Positions 12,668 to 25,014 of a stretch of DNA of 64,000 nucleotides are shown in pieces (within the stretch, counting starts at the first letter, position 1; every line of letters starts with the position of its first letter). Location of the stretch: the NCBI GenBank assembly GCA_002007465.1, contig LNAC01000742.1, positions 581,682 through 645,681 on the forward strand, in the 5' to 3' direction. Source of the stretch: Ailurus styani (Eukaryota; Chordata; Mammalia; Carnivora; Ailuridae). The position numbers and the translations under genes are program-made. Under the pieces are notes generated by a model. That model was not told the DNA's origin. It saw only the letters and a list, made by a program, of their open reading frames with translations, and made no database searches.

Positions 12668-12865
12668 GCGCCTGGGTGGCTCACTGGGTTAAAGCCTCTG
12701 CTTTCAGCTCAGGTCATGATCTCAGCGTCCTGGGATCGAGGCCCGCATCAGGCTCTCTGCTCAGCAGGGAGCCTGCTTCCTCCTCTCCCTGTCTCTCTGC
12801 CTACTTGTAATTTCTCTCTCCATGTCAAATAAATAAATAAAATCTTTAAAAAAAATAAAAAAAAT
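12668..12865 (+). mobile_element. CAN-SINE
   Basis: Full-length copy within the younger L1's 5'UTR. The 17-bp duplication at 12651-12667 and 12866-12882 differs at one base (AAAAGCACAATAGATGG against a copy with G), so some time has passed since insertion. Confidence 0.95.
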
Positions 12866-13794
12866 AAAAGCACGATAGATGGAATAGATAGTAGGATACA
12901 GGAAGCAAATGTGTGTTTCAGTGATCTAGAGGATAGAGTAATGGAAAGCAATCAAACTGAACAGGTGAGACAAACAAGTACCACAAAATGAGAATGGACT
13001 TGGAGAACTCAGTAACTCAGTAACACCATCAAGCATAATATTTACATTATAGGAATCCCACAAGAAAAGGAGAAAGAAATAATAGACGGAGCCAAGGAGT
13101 GGGCTCTCAGCTCAGGGTTGCCATAAACTGTGTTTCCTGGCACAGCCAGGCCACTGCTCTTCAAACAAGGACTCCACAAGTGACAGATCCAGAGAGAACC
13201 CCCTCCCCTCCCTCCACTGGGAGGAGCAGTGCAGGAGTGTACTGCAGGAATTGGCTGGGTTTGGAGACTGCAAATGGGGCCATGCACCAGAGATAGAAAT
13301 TCTTGGTCCCAGGTTGGGTGAGCACAGAGTGCGGCCAGAGACAAGGGAGACAGGAGTGATTGCTTTTCTCTGAGGACACACTGAGGAGTGGGGGCCTGAG
13401 CTCTCAGCTCCTCTGGGCCAGAGTTTGGGAGGCCACCATCTTCATTCTCCTTCAAACTGTATGAAAAGTGTTCAGGGAACCTCAAAAGCTACCGAGAACA
13501 AAACTGAGCAGGTTATTAGCTTGGCCCCTGGCAAGGGCAGTGCAATTCCACCTTGGGCAAAGACATTTGAGAATCACTGCAATGGGCCCCTCCTCCAGAA
13601 AATCAGCAAGAACATCCAGCCAAGACAAAGTTCATCCATCAATGAGAACCAAGGACTCCAGGGCTAGGGGAATGCAGTACACAGAATTCATGGCTTTTTT
13701 CCAATGATACTTTAGTCTTTCAAAGTTAATTTTTTTATTTTATTTTTTCTCATTGTATTTTATACAATTTTTCCTCTTTAACCTCTTTTAACTC

Positions 13795-14215
13795 TTTTAT
13801 CAGTACCTTTTTAAAAATCTTTTTAAATTTTCAGTGTTATATTCTCTCCCTTCATTGTATTTAACCTTATTTTTTGGTAGACGTTTAAGTTTTTCTTTCT
13901 TTAAAATTTGGGATATAGTTTCTTCTAATAGATCAAAATATACCCTAACTCTAGCATATGACTTTGTTCTAGACTCCACATTTGTTCTGATCACATTCTC
14001 TTCTTTTTTTTTCTTTTTTCTTTTTTCAACCAACTTATCAATTCCTTTTTAAGAATCTTTTTAAATTTTCATCTTTATGGTCATATTATATCCCTTCATC
14101 ATGCTTACCCTTATTTTTGTATATATATGTAAGTTTTTCTTTAAAATTCAGGGAGGCAGTTTCTTGTAACAGACCAAAATACACCCAAAATTAAGTGTGT
14201 GGTTCTGTCCTAATC
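13795..14215 (+). repeat. Two tandem 238-bp units in L1 5'UTR
   Basis: A pyrimidine-rich segment occurs twice. Landmarks repeat at a constant offset: 'cctttttaa.aatcttttta' at 13806 and 14044, the 'ttcat.gt..ttaacctta' box, and the 'tagatcaaaatataccc' / 'cagaccaaaatacaccc' box. The units are diverged, so the duplication is not recent, and it may belong to the L1 subfamily consensus. Confidence 0.75.
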
Positions 14216-14220
14216 ATTAC

Positions 14221-14324
14221 ATATATTATACACACACACACACACACACATATACATATATATATACATACACATACATAACATATATATACACACATAT
14301 ATATGAAAAATCACATATATAAAT

Positions 14325-14365
<41 letters not shown>

Positions 14366-14370
14366 GTATA
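14221..14370. repeat. CA/TA microsatellite tract
   Basis: Alternating CA and TA runs, with pure CA runs near 14231-14250 and 14330-14361. It lies just upstream of ORF1 in the younger L1. Confidence 0.9.
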
Positions 14371-14504
14371 TTTCTTTTTTCTTTCTCCTTTCTTCTCCCC
14401 CAAGTATTGGGTCTCTTCCGATTTGGTTAGTGTATATTTTTCTGGAGTCATTGCTCCCCTTTTAGTATTCTGTTCTCTCATTCATCTATTCATATATGGA
14501 TAAA

Positions 14505-15460
14505 ATGACAAGGCAGAAAAACTCACCTAAAAAAAAAAAAAAGAACAAGAGGGAGTACTGATGGCTAGGGACCTAATCAAAACAGAGATCAGTAAGATGT
14601 CAGAACCAGATTTCAGAATGACAATTATCAAGATGCTAGCTGGGCTTGAGAAAAGCATAGAAGATACTAGAGAATCCCCTCTGGAGAAATAAGAACCCTT
14701 TCTGGAGAAATAAAAGAACTAAAATCTAACCAAGTTGAAATAAAAAAAGCTATTAATGAGGTGCAATAAGAAATGGAGGCTCCTATTGCTAGGATAAATG
14801 AGGCAGAATAGAGAATTAGTGATATAGAAGACCAAATGATGGAGAATAAAGCTGAAAAAAAAAAGATAAACAACTACTAGACCATGAGCAGAGAATTTGG
14901 GAGATAAATGATCCTGAAAGATGAAACAATATTAGAATAATTGGAATCCCACTAGACGAAGAAAGAGAGAGAGGGGCAGAAGGTATATTGGAGCAAATGA
15001 TAGCAGAGAATTTCCCTAATTTGGTGAAGGGAACAGGCATCAAAATCCAGAAGGGACAAAGAACCCCCCTCAAAATCAATAAAAATAGGTTAACACCCTG
15101 TTATCTAATAGTAAAACTTACAAGTCTCAGTGACAAAGAGAAAATCCCAAAAGCAGCTTGGGACAAGAGTTCTGTAGCATACAATGGTAGAAATATTTGA
15201 TTGGCAGACCTATCCACAGAGACCTGGCAGGCCGGAAAGACTGGCATGATACATTCAGAGCAATAAATGAGAAAAATAGGCAGTCAAGAATACTATATCC
15301 GCTAGGATATCATTCAAAATAGAAGAAGTGATAAAAAGCTTCCAGGACAAACAAAAACTAAAAGCATTTACAAACACCAAAACTCCAGGAAATATTGAAA
15401 GTGGTCCTATAAGCAAAGAAAGAGCCTAGAAGTAACAGACCAGAAAGGAACAGAGACAAT
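14505..15460 (+). pseudogene. L1 ORF1 (RNA-binding protein), broken
   Basis: The frame opens with MTRQKNSPKKK at 14505 and shifts in the A run at 14528-14541. The expected continuation (MARDLIKTEISKM, then IKMLAGLEKS) is readable in another frame, followed by stops near 14690, 14769 and later. In intact L1s ORF1 encodes a coiled-coil, RNA-binding chaperone that coats L1 RNA. Here no full-length protein is possible. The end is approximate. Confidence 0.75.
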
Positions 15461-15509
15461 ATACAGTAACGGTCACCTTACAGACAATACAATGGCACTA
15501 AATTAATAT

Positions 15510-18500
15510 CTTTCAATAGTTACCTTGAATGTAAATGGGCTAAATGCCCCAATCAAAAGACACACGGTGTCAGAATGGATAAAAAAACAAGACCCATTGA
15601 TATGCTGTCTGTAAGAAACTCATTTTAAACCCAAAGACACCTCCAGATTTAAAGTGAGGGGGTGGAAAACAATTTACCATGCTCATGGTTATCAAAAGAA
15701 AGCGGGGGTGGCAATCCTTACATCAGATAAATTAGATTTTAAGCCAAAGACTATAATAAGAGATGAGGAAGGACATCATATCATACTTAAAGGGTCTATC
15801 CAACAAGAAGATCTAACAATTTTAAATATCTATGCCTCTAACATGGGAGCAGCCAATTATATAAACCAGTTAATAACAAAATTGAAGAAACACATCACAA
15901 ATAATACAATAATAGTAGAGGACTTTAACACCCCCCTCACTGAAATGGACAGATCATCTAAGCAAAAGATCAACAAGGAAATAAAGGCTTTAAATGACAC
16001 ACTGGATCAGATGGACATCATAGATATATTCAGAACATTCCATCCCAAAGCAATAGAATACACATTCTTCTCCAGTGCACATGGAACATTCTCCAGAATA
16101 GATCACATCCTGGGTCACAAATCAGGTCTCAACTGGTACCAAAAGATTGGGATCATTCTCTGCATATTTTCAGACCACAGTGCTTTGAAACTAGAACTCA
16201 ACCACAAGAGGAAAGTTGGAAAGAACTCAAATACATGGAGGCTAAAGAACATCCTATTAGAGAATGAATGGATCAACCAGGAAATTAAAGAAGAATTTTA
16301 AAAATTCATGGAAACAAATGAAAAGGAAAACACAACTGTTCAAAACCTTTGGGATGCAGCAGAGGCAGTGCTGAGAGGAAAGTCTATAGCAATACAAGCC
16401 TTTCTCAAGAAAAAAGAAAGGTCTCAAGTACACAACCTAACCCTATATCTAAAGGAGCTGGAGAAAAACAGCAAAGAAAGCCTAAACCCAGCAGGAGAAG
16501 AGCAATAATAATCAGAGCAGAAATCAATGAAATAGAAACCAAAAGAACAGTAGAAAAAAATCAGTGAAACTAGGAGCTGGTTCTCTGAAAGAATTAACAT
16601 TGATAAATCCCTGGCAAGACTTATCAAAAAGAAAAGAGAAAGGACCCAAATTAGTAAAATCATGAATGAATGACAGATCACAACCAACACTAAAGAAATA
16701 CAAACAATTATAAGAATATGTTATGAGCGACTCTACACCAGCAAATTTGACATTCTGGAAGAAATGGATGCATTCCTAGAGACATATAAACTACCAAAAT
16801 TGAACCAGAAAGAAATAGAAAACCTGAACAGACCCATACCCAGTAAGGATATTGAAGCAGGAATCAAAAATCTCCCAACAAACAAGAGTCCAGGGCCAGA
16901 CAGCTTCCCAGGAGAATTCTACCAAACATTTGAGAATTAATACCTATTCTCCTGAAACTGTTCCAAAAAAATAGAAATGGAAGGAAAACTTCCAAACTCA
17001 TTTTATGAGGCCAGCATTACCTTGATCCCAAAACCAGACAAAGACCCCATCAAAAAGAATAATTACAGACCAATATCCATGATGAACATGCATGCAAAAA
17101 TTCTCACCAAAATACTAGCCAATAGGATCCAACAGTACAATAAAAGGATTATTCACCATTATCAGTGGGATTTATTCCTGGCTGCAAGATTGGTTCAACA
17201 TCCACAAATCAATCAATGTGATACATTAATAAAAGAACAAGAACCATATGATACTCTCGATAGATGCTGAAAAAGCATTTGACAAAGTACAGCATCGTTT
17301 CTTGATCAAAACTCTTCAAAGTGTAGGGATAGAGGGTACATACATCGATATCATAACAGCCATTTGTGGAAAAACCCACAGCGAATATCATTCTGAAAAA
17401 CTGAAAGCTTTTCCCCTAAGGGCAGGAACACAGTATGGATGTCCACTATCATCACTGCTATTTAACATAGGACTAGATGTCCTAGCCTCAGCAGTCAGAC
17501 AACAAAAAGAAATAAATGAATCTGAATCAGCAAAGAAGTCAAAGTCTCACTCTTTGCAGATGACATGATACTTTATGTGGAAAACCCAAAAGACTCCACT
17601 CCAATACTGCTAGAACTCATACAGGAATTCAGCAAAGTGTCAGGATATAAAATCAATGCACATAAATCAGTTGCATTTCTATGCACCAACAACATGGAAG
17701 AAAGAGAAATTAAGGATTAAATCCCATTTACAGTCACACCCCAAACCACAGATACCTAGGAATAAACCTAAACAAAGAAGCAACAAATCTGTATTCAGAA
17801 AACTATAAAGTACTCATAAAAGAAATTGAGGAAGACACAAAGAAATGAAAAAACATTCCATGCTCATGGATTGGAAGAACAAATCTTGTAAAAATGTCTA
17901 TGCTACCTAGAATAATCTACACATTTAATGCAATCTCTATCAAAATACCATCAATGTTTTCAAAGAAATGGAACAAAAAATCATAAAATTTATATGGAAC
18001 GAGGAAAGACCCTGAATAGCCTGAGGGATGTTGAAAAGGAAGTCCAATGTTGGTGGCATTACAATTCCAGACTTCAAGCTTTATTACAAAGCTGTAATCA
18101 TCAAGAAGGTATGGTATTGGCACAAAACAGACACAAAGATCAATGAAATAGAGAGCCCAGAGATAGACACTCAACTCTATGGGCAACTAATCTTTGACAA
18201 AGCCAGACAGAATGTCCAATTGAAAAAAGACAATCTCTTCAACATGGTGTTGGGAAAAATTGGACAGCCACATGCAGAATGAAACTGGACCATTTCCTTA
18301 CACCACACACAAAAATACACTCAAAATGGATGAAAGACCTTATTGTGAGACAGGAATCCATCAAAATCCTGGAGGAGAACACAGGGAGCAACCTCTTTGA
18401 CCTCAGCTACAGGAACTTCTAACTAGAAACATCAAAGACAAGGGAATCAAGGGCAAAAATGAACTATTGGGACTATTGAACTATTCATCATCAAGATCAA

Positions 18501-19270
18501 AAGCTTTTACACAGCAAAGAAAACAGTCAACAAAACCAAAAGACAACCAACAGATGGGAAAAGATATTTGCAAATGACATATCAGATAAAGGGCTAGTAT
18601 CCAAAATCTATAAAGAACTTATCAAACTCAACACCCAAAGAACAAATTACCCAATCAAGAAATGGGCAGAAGACACGAACAGACATTTCTGCAAAGGAGA
18701 CATCCAAATGGCCAAAAGACACATGAAAAAGTGCTCAACATCACTCAGCATCAGGGAAATACAAATCAAAACCACAGTGAGATACAACCTCACACCAGTC
18801 AGAATGGCTAAAATTAACAAGTCAGGAAATGACAGATGTTGGCAAGGATGCAGAGAAAGGGGAACCCTCCATAACTGTTGGTAGGAATGCAAGCTGGTGC
18901 AGCCACTCTGGAAAACTGTATGGAGGTTCCTCAAAAAGTTGAAAATAGAGCTACCCTATGACCCAGCAATCACACTACTGGGTATTTATCCTAAAATAGA
19001 AAGGTAGTGATCCTCAGGGGCACATGCACCTGAATGTTTATAGCAGCAATGTCCGCAATAGCCAAACTATGGAAAGAACCTAGATGTCCATCAACAGATG
19101 AATGGATAAAGGAAGTTGTGGTATAGATATACACAATGGAATACTATGCAGGCATCAAAACCCCTGAAATTTTGCCTTTTGCAATGATGTGGATGGAACT
19201 AAAAGATATTATACTAAGCGAAATAAGTCAATCAGAGAGAGACAATTGTCATATGATCTCTTTGATATGA
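15510..19270 (+). pseudogene. L1 ORF2 (endonuclease/reverse transcriptase), broken
   Basis: Begins near NVNGLNAPIKRH, with an early stop at about 15613 (CL*ETHF). The longest open part is 15654-16301 (215 codons). It carries endonuclease motifs: NIYASN, EDFNTPL (family usually GDFNTP), AHGTFSRIDHILGHK and SDHSALKLE. A single in-frame stop separates it from the next segment ([12 protein letters not shown]). RT blocks follow: [12 protein letters not shown] near 17010, [10 protein letters not shown] near 17265, and the catalytic FADD at 17553-17564. The 3' part is shifted and interrupted but continues to a TGA at 19268. Few lesions for its length, so younger than the other L1s here. Confidence 0.85.
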
Positions 19271-19697
19271 GGTATTTGAGAGGCAGGGTAGGGGGGGATC
19301 ATGGAGGGTAGGGAGGGAACAAATGAACCAAGATGGGATCAGGGAGGGAGACAAAACATAAGAGACTCTTAATCTCAGGAAACAAACTGAGGATTGCTGT
19401 GGAGGTGTGTGTGTGAATAGGGTGGCTGGTGATGGACATTGGGGAGGGTATGTGCTGTGGTGAGTGCTGTGATTTGTGTAAGACTGATGATTCACAGACC
19501 TGTGCCCCTGAAACAAATAATATATTATATGTTAATAAAAAAATAAACAGATGAGAACTACAAAAACAACCATAAAGCAAGTAACAAAATGGCAATAAAT
19601 ACACACATATCAATAATTACTTTTTTACCCTCATTAATTTTTTTGTATAATTAATTCAATTTATTTTTAAAATAATTTTTTTTTAAAGTTACTCATT

Positions 19698-19890
19698 AGG
19701 GACACCTGGGTGGCTCAGTCAGTTAAGTTTCTGCCTTCGCTTAGGTCCTGGGATTGAGTACTGCATTGGGATTTTTGCTCAGCAGGGAGCATGCTTTTCT
19801 CTCTGCCTGTCACTCCCCCTACTTGTGTGCAAGCCCTCTCTCTCTGACAAATAAATTAAAAAAATAAAATTTAAAAAATTTTTAAAAAGA
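19698..19890 (+). mobile_element. CAN-SINE
   Basis: Head 'gggacacctgggtggctcag', A-rich end. Duplication TACTCATT at 19690-19697 and 19891-19898. Sits in the non-L1 flank of the antisense insertion. Confidence 0.92.
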
Positions 19891-20314
19891 TACTCATTTT
19901 ATTCTCCCCTATAAAATAGCACTACTTCTGGACTCATACTAATAGTGTTGAATGATAGAACATTCTTCTACTTATTGACTTCTCTATTCTGAGCAAATAA
20001 TAACCATTGATGACGATTTTCTAAAACATAGTTCTTTCTAAAATATATTTCATAGATGTTTGCACTATTAAAACCTCAGTGTTGCTGAAAGCATATTATA
20101 AATATATGGGCAGAAAAAATTCAGTTTCGATTAAAAGTAATATTTTAAAGTATAATTACTATAATGATTTATGCATTTGACTATTCAGAATCATTCTATT
20201 GGTAGCTTTGAAAACATATCTATTTACATAGCAATCCTGGGTTCCTAAAGTGCTTAATAAACAACTGTTAGTTCATTAAACTGTTACTAATTTTTTTGAT
20301 TTTTAAAATTTAAA

Positions 20315-20480
20315 TTCAATTAATTAACATATAATGTACTATTAGTTTCAGAGGTAGTGTTCAATTAATTAACATATAATGTATTATTAGTTTCAGAGGT
20401 AGAGTTCAGTTCAGTTCATTGAGTTTTTAAATTTAAATTCAATTAATTAACATATAATGTATTGTTAGTTTCAGAGGTAG
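20315..20480 (-). repeat. Three copies of the L1 3' terminus
   Basis: A 43-bp segment (AATTAATTAACATATAATG followed by a TTAGTTTCAGAGGTAG box) occurs at 20315-20357, 20360-20402 and 20438-20480, all in the same orientation. It is the extreme 3' end of the antisense L1. Confidence 0.9.
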
Positions 20481-20775
20481 AATTCATCAGTCTTATATAA
20501 TACCCAGTGCTCATTTCATCACATGCTCTCCTTAATGTCTATCACCAGTTACCCCATCTCCCCACTTCCGTCCCCTGAAGTAACCCTCAGTTTATTTCCT
20601 ATGATCCAGAGTCTCTTATGGTTTGTCTTCCTCTCTGATTTTATCTTATCTTTCCCTCTCTTCCCTTATAAGCCTGTTTTGTTTCTTAAATTCCACGTAT
20701 GAGGGAAACCATATGATTATTACTTTGAATGTAAATGGACTACGTGCTCCAATCAAGACACAGAGAGACAGGTGG

Positions 20776-20818
<43 letters not shown>
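20776..20818. repeat. TAAA microsatellite
   Basis: About ten TAAA units inside L1-B ORF2, breaking the frame. Confidence 0.95.
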
Positions 20819-23800
20819 CCCATCTATAAGCTGCCTACAAAAGAGTCATTTCATACCTAAGGCACATACAGATTAGAAATGAAGGGATAGAGAAACATTT
20901 ATCATAAAAATGGAATTGAAAAGAAAACTAGAATAGCAATACTTATATTTGACAAATCAACCTTAAAACAAAGGAAATAAGGAAATAGTGGCTTTGAATG
21001 ACATATGAGACCAGAAGGATCTAACAAATATATTCAGAAGATTCCATTCTAAAACAGCTGAACTCACATTCTTTTCAAGGGGCATGAAACATTCCCTAGG
21101 ATAGATCACATATTAGGTCACAAGTCCCAGCAAATTAAAAAAAGACTGAAGTTGCACCATGCATCTTTTCTGACCACAATATTATAAAACTAGAAATTAA
21201 CCAAAAGAAAAAATCTGGAAAACACACAAGTACCTAGAAGGTTAAATAACATACTGCTAAACAATGAGTGAGTCAACCAAGAAATCAAAGACAAAACAAA
21301 CAAAAAAACAAAATAAACAAAAAAAACCCCAAAAAACTCATGGAGACAAATGAAAATGAAAACACAGTGGTCCAAAATTTGGGGGATAGAGCAAAATATA
21401 TTGTAAGAGGGATATAGGCCTACCTAAATAAGCAAGAAAAATCCCAAATAAACAACATTATTTTTTATAAAGAGGAAGTAGAAAAATAACGAACCCCAAA
21501 ACTAATAGAATGAAGAAAATACTAAGGATTAGAGCAGAAATAAATAAAATAGAAACTTAAAAAAATATATATATACAATGAAACCAGGAGCTGGTTCTTT
21601 GAAAAGATCAACAAAATTGATAATCCTCTAGCAAGATTCATAAAAGAGAAAAAGAGAGAGAGGGAACTCACAAAAAAACAAACAAAAAACTACACACACA
21701 CACAAAAAAAACGCAATGGGAGGAATAACAGCCAATACCACAGAAATACAAAAGATTTTAAGAGAATATTATGAAAAATTATATGTAACAAATTAGAACA
21801 ATGTAAAGGAAATGGATCAATTTCTAGAAATACATAACCTGTCAAAATTGAATCAGGAACAAATAGAAAGTTTAAACAGACTGATTACTAGCAATGAAAT
21901 TGAGCTAGTAATCAACTCCCAACAAACAAAAGTCCAGGGTGGACAGCTTCACAGGTGAATTCTACCAGATATTTAAAGAAGAGTTAATACCTATCCTTCT
22001 CAAACTGTTTAAAAAATAGAAGAGGAAGGAAAACTTTCCAATTCTTTCTATGAAGCTAGCATCATCCTGCCACCAAAACCAGATAATGACACAAGAGTAG
22101 AGAACTACAGGCTAATATTTCTGTTAACATAGATGTAAAAATCCCCAACAAAACATTAGCAAACTAAACGCAATGATACATTAAAAAAAAATCATTCACA
22201 CGATCAAGTGGCATTATTCCTGGGATGCAAGTGTGGTTCAATATTTGCAAATCAATCAATAAATACATTGCATCAATAAAAGGGATAAAACCTATATGAT
22301 CATTCCAATAAATGCAGACAAAGCATTTGACAAAATACAACATCAATTCATGATAAAAACCTTCAACAAAGTTAGATTAGAGGAAATATACCTCAACATA
22401 ATGAAGGCCATTTATGAAAAATCCACAGCTAACATTATAGTCAATGGGAAAAACAGAGAACATTTACCCTAAGGTCAGGACAGGACATGAATGTTCACTC
22501 TCATACTATTTTTTAACATAATACTGGAAGTTTTAGGTACACTCATCAGACAAGAGGAAGGAATAAATGTATCCAGAGAGGTAAGGAAGAAATAAAACTG
22601 TCACTTTTTGCAGACAACATGATACTATACATGGGAAACCATAAAAACTCCATCAAAAAACTACTAGAACTGATAATGAATTTAGTAAAGTTGCAGGATA
22701 AAATTTGATATACAGAAATCTGTTGCATTTCTACACACTAATAATGAATTGGCTGGAGGAAAAATTAAGAAAACAATTCCATTTACAATTGCATCCAAAG
22801 TAATGAAACAACTATGAATAATATTAACCAAGGAAGTGAAAGTACTCTGAAATATATGACACTGATAAAAGAAATTGAATATGATACAAATGAAAAGATA
22901 TACTATGCTCATGGATTTGACAAATATTGTTGAAAGTGTCTATACTACCCGAAGTAAACTACGCATTCAATGTAATCTATATCCAAATACAAAAGAAATA
23001 GAAAAATATTATCCTAAAATCTTTATGGAACCAGACAAAATTCTGAATATCCAAGCAATCTGAGTAAGAAAAACAAAGCTGGAGGTATTACAATCCTAGT
23101 TTTCAAGATATATCACAGTCTGTTGTAATCAAAATAGTATGATACAGGCACAAAAAGAGACACAGATCAGTAGAGCAGAAGAGAGAGCCCAGAAATAAGC
23201 CCATACTTATATGGTAATTAATCTATGACAAAGGAGACAAGAATATACAATGGGAAAACACAATCTATTCAATAAATGGTGTTGGAAAAACTGGACCACT
23301 TTCCTACACCACATACAAAAATAAACTAAAAATGCATTAAACCTATATGTGGGACCTGAAACCATAAAACTCCTGAAAGAAAACACAGGCAGTAAACTCT
23401 TGAACATCAGTGTTAGCACAATATTTCAGGATATGTCTTCTCATGCAATGAAACAAAAGCAAAAAATAACCAATTGGGACTACATCAATTTAAAAAGCTT
23501 TTGCACAGTGAAGGAAATCATCAACAAAATGAAAAGACAACTTACTGAATGGGAGATGATATTTACAAATAATATATTGGACAATCCAAAATATATAAAG
23601 GATTCCTAAAATCTAACATCAAAAAACAAAACAAACAAAAGCCTACACAGTCTGATCAAAATATGGGTAGAGGGCATAAATAGACATTTTTTCCCCCAAA
23701 GGAGACATATAGGTGACCAATAGATATATGAAAAGATATCCAATACCACTAATTATCAAAAAAATGCAAATCACAACCACAATGAGATATCACCTTATAC

Positions 23801-24572
23801 CAGTCAAAATGATAGTACCAAAATAAAATAAAATTAAAAAAAAGTGTTGGTGAGGATATGGAGAAAATAGAGTACTTGTGCACTGTTTGTGCAAATATAA
23901 ATTGGTGCAGCCACTTTGGAAAACAATACAGAAATTCCTTTAAAAACTAAAAATAGACTACTGGGTATTTACCCAAAGAAAACAAAACAGTAATTTGAAA
24001 AGAAAAATGCACATATTCATTGTCTCATTATTTAATATAACAGATATGGTAGCAACCTATATGTCCATTGGTAGGTGAAGAGATAAAGGAGATGGGGTGT
24101 ACAAACACAATAGAATATTACTCAGTCATAAAAAGCATTAAATCTTACCATTTATGACAACATGGATTAACTTAGTGGGTATAGGATAAGTGAAATGTCA
24201 GTCAAAAGTAGAAAATACTGCATGATTTTACTTCTATGTGTAATCTAAAAAACAAAAGAATGAACAAAGAAACCAAAAACACAGACAAAAACAGAAAACA
24301 AACTGGTGGTTGTCAGAGAGAAGGGAGTAGTGAGATGGGTGAAATAGGTGAAGGGGGCTGACAAGCATGAACTTCCAGTTATAAAACAAATAAGTCACAG
24401 GGATGAAAAGTACAACATAGGAAAATAATCAATAATATTTTAATAGTTTTGTATGGTGAGTACATTTATCTGGGTAAGTGTTGCTTAACATATTTTTCAC
24501 TGTGTTGTATGCCTGAAACTAATATAGCATTGTATGTCAGCTATACTTAATTAAAAATAAAAGGAAAAAAAA

Positions 24573-24925
24573 AGGACTGACCATTTCCTAAATAAGAGAG
24601 AATTCTTTTTACCTGACTCTCTTTGATCTGACACATTGACTTTTTTTTGCTTTTGGGTTCAAGCACCATCTCTTCCTGGGCCTTTAGCCTACTGATCTTC
24701 AGAATGGAAGCATACCATTTTCCCTCCTGATTCTCATTCAGACTCAGACTGGAGCTACACCATTGACTCTCCTGGGTTCCCATGCAATAACCTCAAACTG
24801 CAGATTTTGCCACATAGATATATACACATATATGTATATGTATACATATATATACACACATACCTACATATATACATACACACAAACATTTTGGCTTTGT
24901 TTCTCTGGAGAATCCTAATACACAA
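24573..24925 (+). mobile_element. Right half of the split ancient repeat
   Basis: Resumes with 'ggactgacc' and continues 'caccatctcttcctgggcct', 'ggagctacaccattgactct', and after a TA-rich tract 'ttctctggagaatcctaata'. These are the boxes that follow the left half (8176-8320) in intact copies of the family. Confidence 0.7.
24815..24890. repeat. TA/CA-rich microsatellite
   Basis: Imperfect TATACA/TATATG runs near the 3' end of the ancient repeat, a position that is often microsatellite-like in this family. Confidence 0.85.
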
Positions 24926-25014
24926 TAAATTATTTACTTTTTACAATTTTTAGTATGTTGAGGTTTATTTTCATTATTACTCTGATTTAGAGGAATACTC
25001 ATGTCTGTATTATT

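Larger units (their letters stand above)
11336..19540 (+). mobile_element. Near-complete younger L1 (about 8.2 kb)
   Basis: The best preserved L1 of the window. It starts 'ggggagcttggaaagatggc', the carnivore L1 5' end. A long 5'UTR (to about 14500) includes a tandem duplication and a CA/TA tract. Then come ORF1 (from 14505), ORF2 (to 19270), a G-rich 3'UTR ('gggagggagacaaaacataa') and an A-rich end near 19540. Nested inside are an L1 3' end (12384-12532) and a SINE (12668-12865), which account for about 0.35 kb of the length. The reading frames are broken, so it cannot mobilise itself. It lies between two older L1 parts. No convincing target-site duplication was found. Confidence 0.85.
19621..20717 (-). 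mobile_element. Antisense L1 3' end with extra downstream flank
   Basis: 20300-20715 is the reverse complement of an L1 3'UTR ('cagtgctcatttcatcacat', 'ttaaattccacgtatgag'). To its left, 19621-20299 carries no L1 similarity that I recognise. It begins with TTTTTT and holds a TTTATT (minus-strand AATAAA) at 19660. The whole unit breaks L1-B exactly between 'aataattac' and 'tttgaatg', with near-duplicated ATAATTAC / ATTATTAC edges. This fits one antisense insertion whose RNA read through into flanking DNA, but two separate events remain possible. Confidence 0.55.
19541..24573 (+). mobile_element. Old L1 (L1-B): ORF2 and 3' end, interrupted
   Basis: 19541-19620 is the ORF2 start region ('atggcaataaatacacaca'). 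It resumes at 20718 with NVNGL-like coding after an insertion. Part of the endonuclease region is missing near 20985. RT traces include a diverged FADD box near 22600 (reads FADN). It runs to an old-type L1 3' end with 'tgtatgcctgaaactaata' and an A-rich tail at 24551-24573. More diverged than the neighbouring younger L1. Confidence 0.75.

Noticed and set aside
13042..13485. 147-codon minus-strand frame
   Set aside because: It lies wholly in the GC-richer 5'UTR of the younger L1, overlaps other open frames there, and has no recognisable domain.
15654..16301. Intact-looking endonuclease frame as a functional gene
   Set aside because: It is one open segment of L1 ORF2 bounded by in-frame stops. 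The domain may be readable but the element has no intact ORF1 or ORF2.
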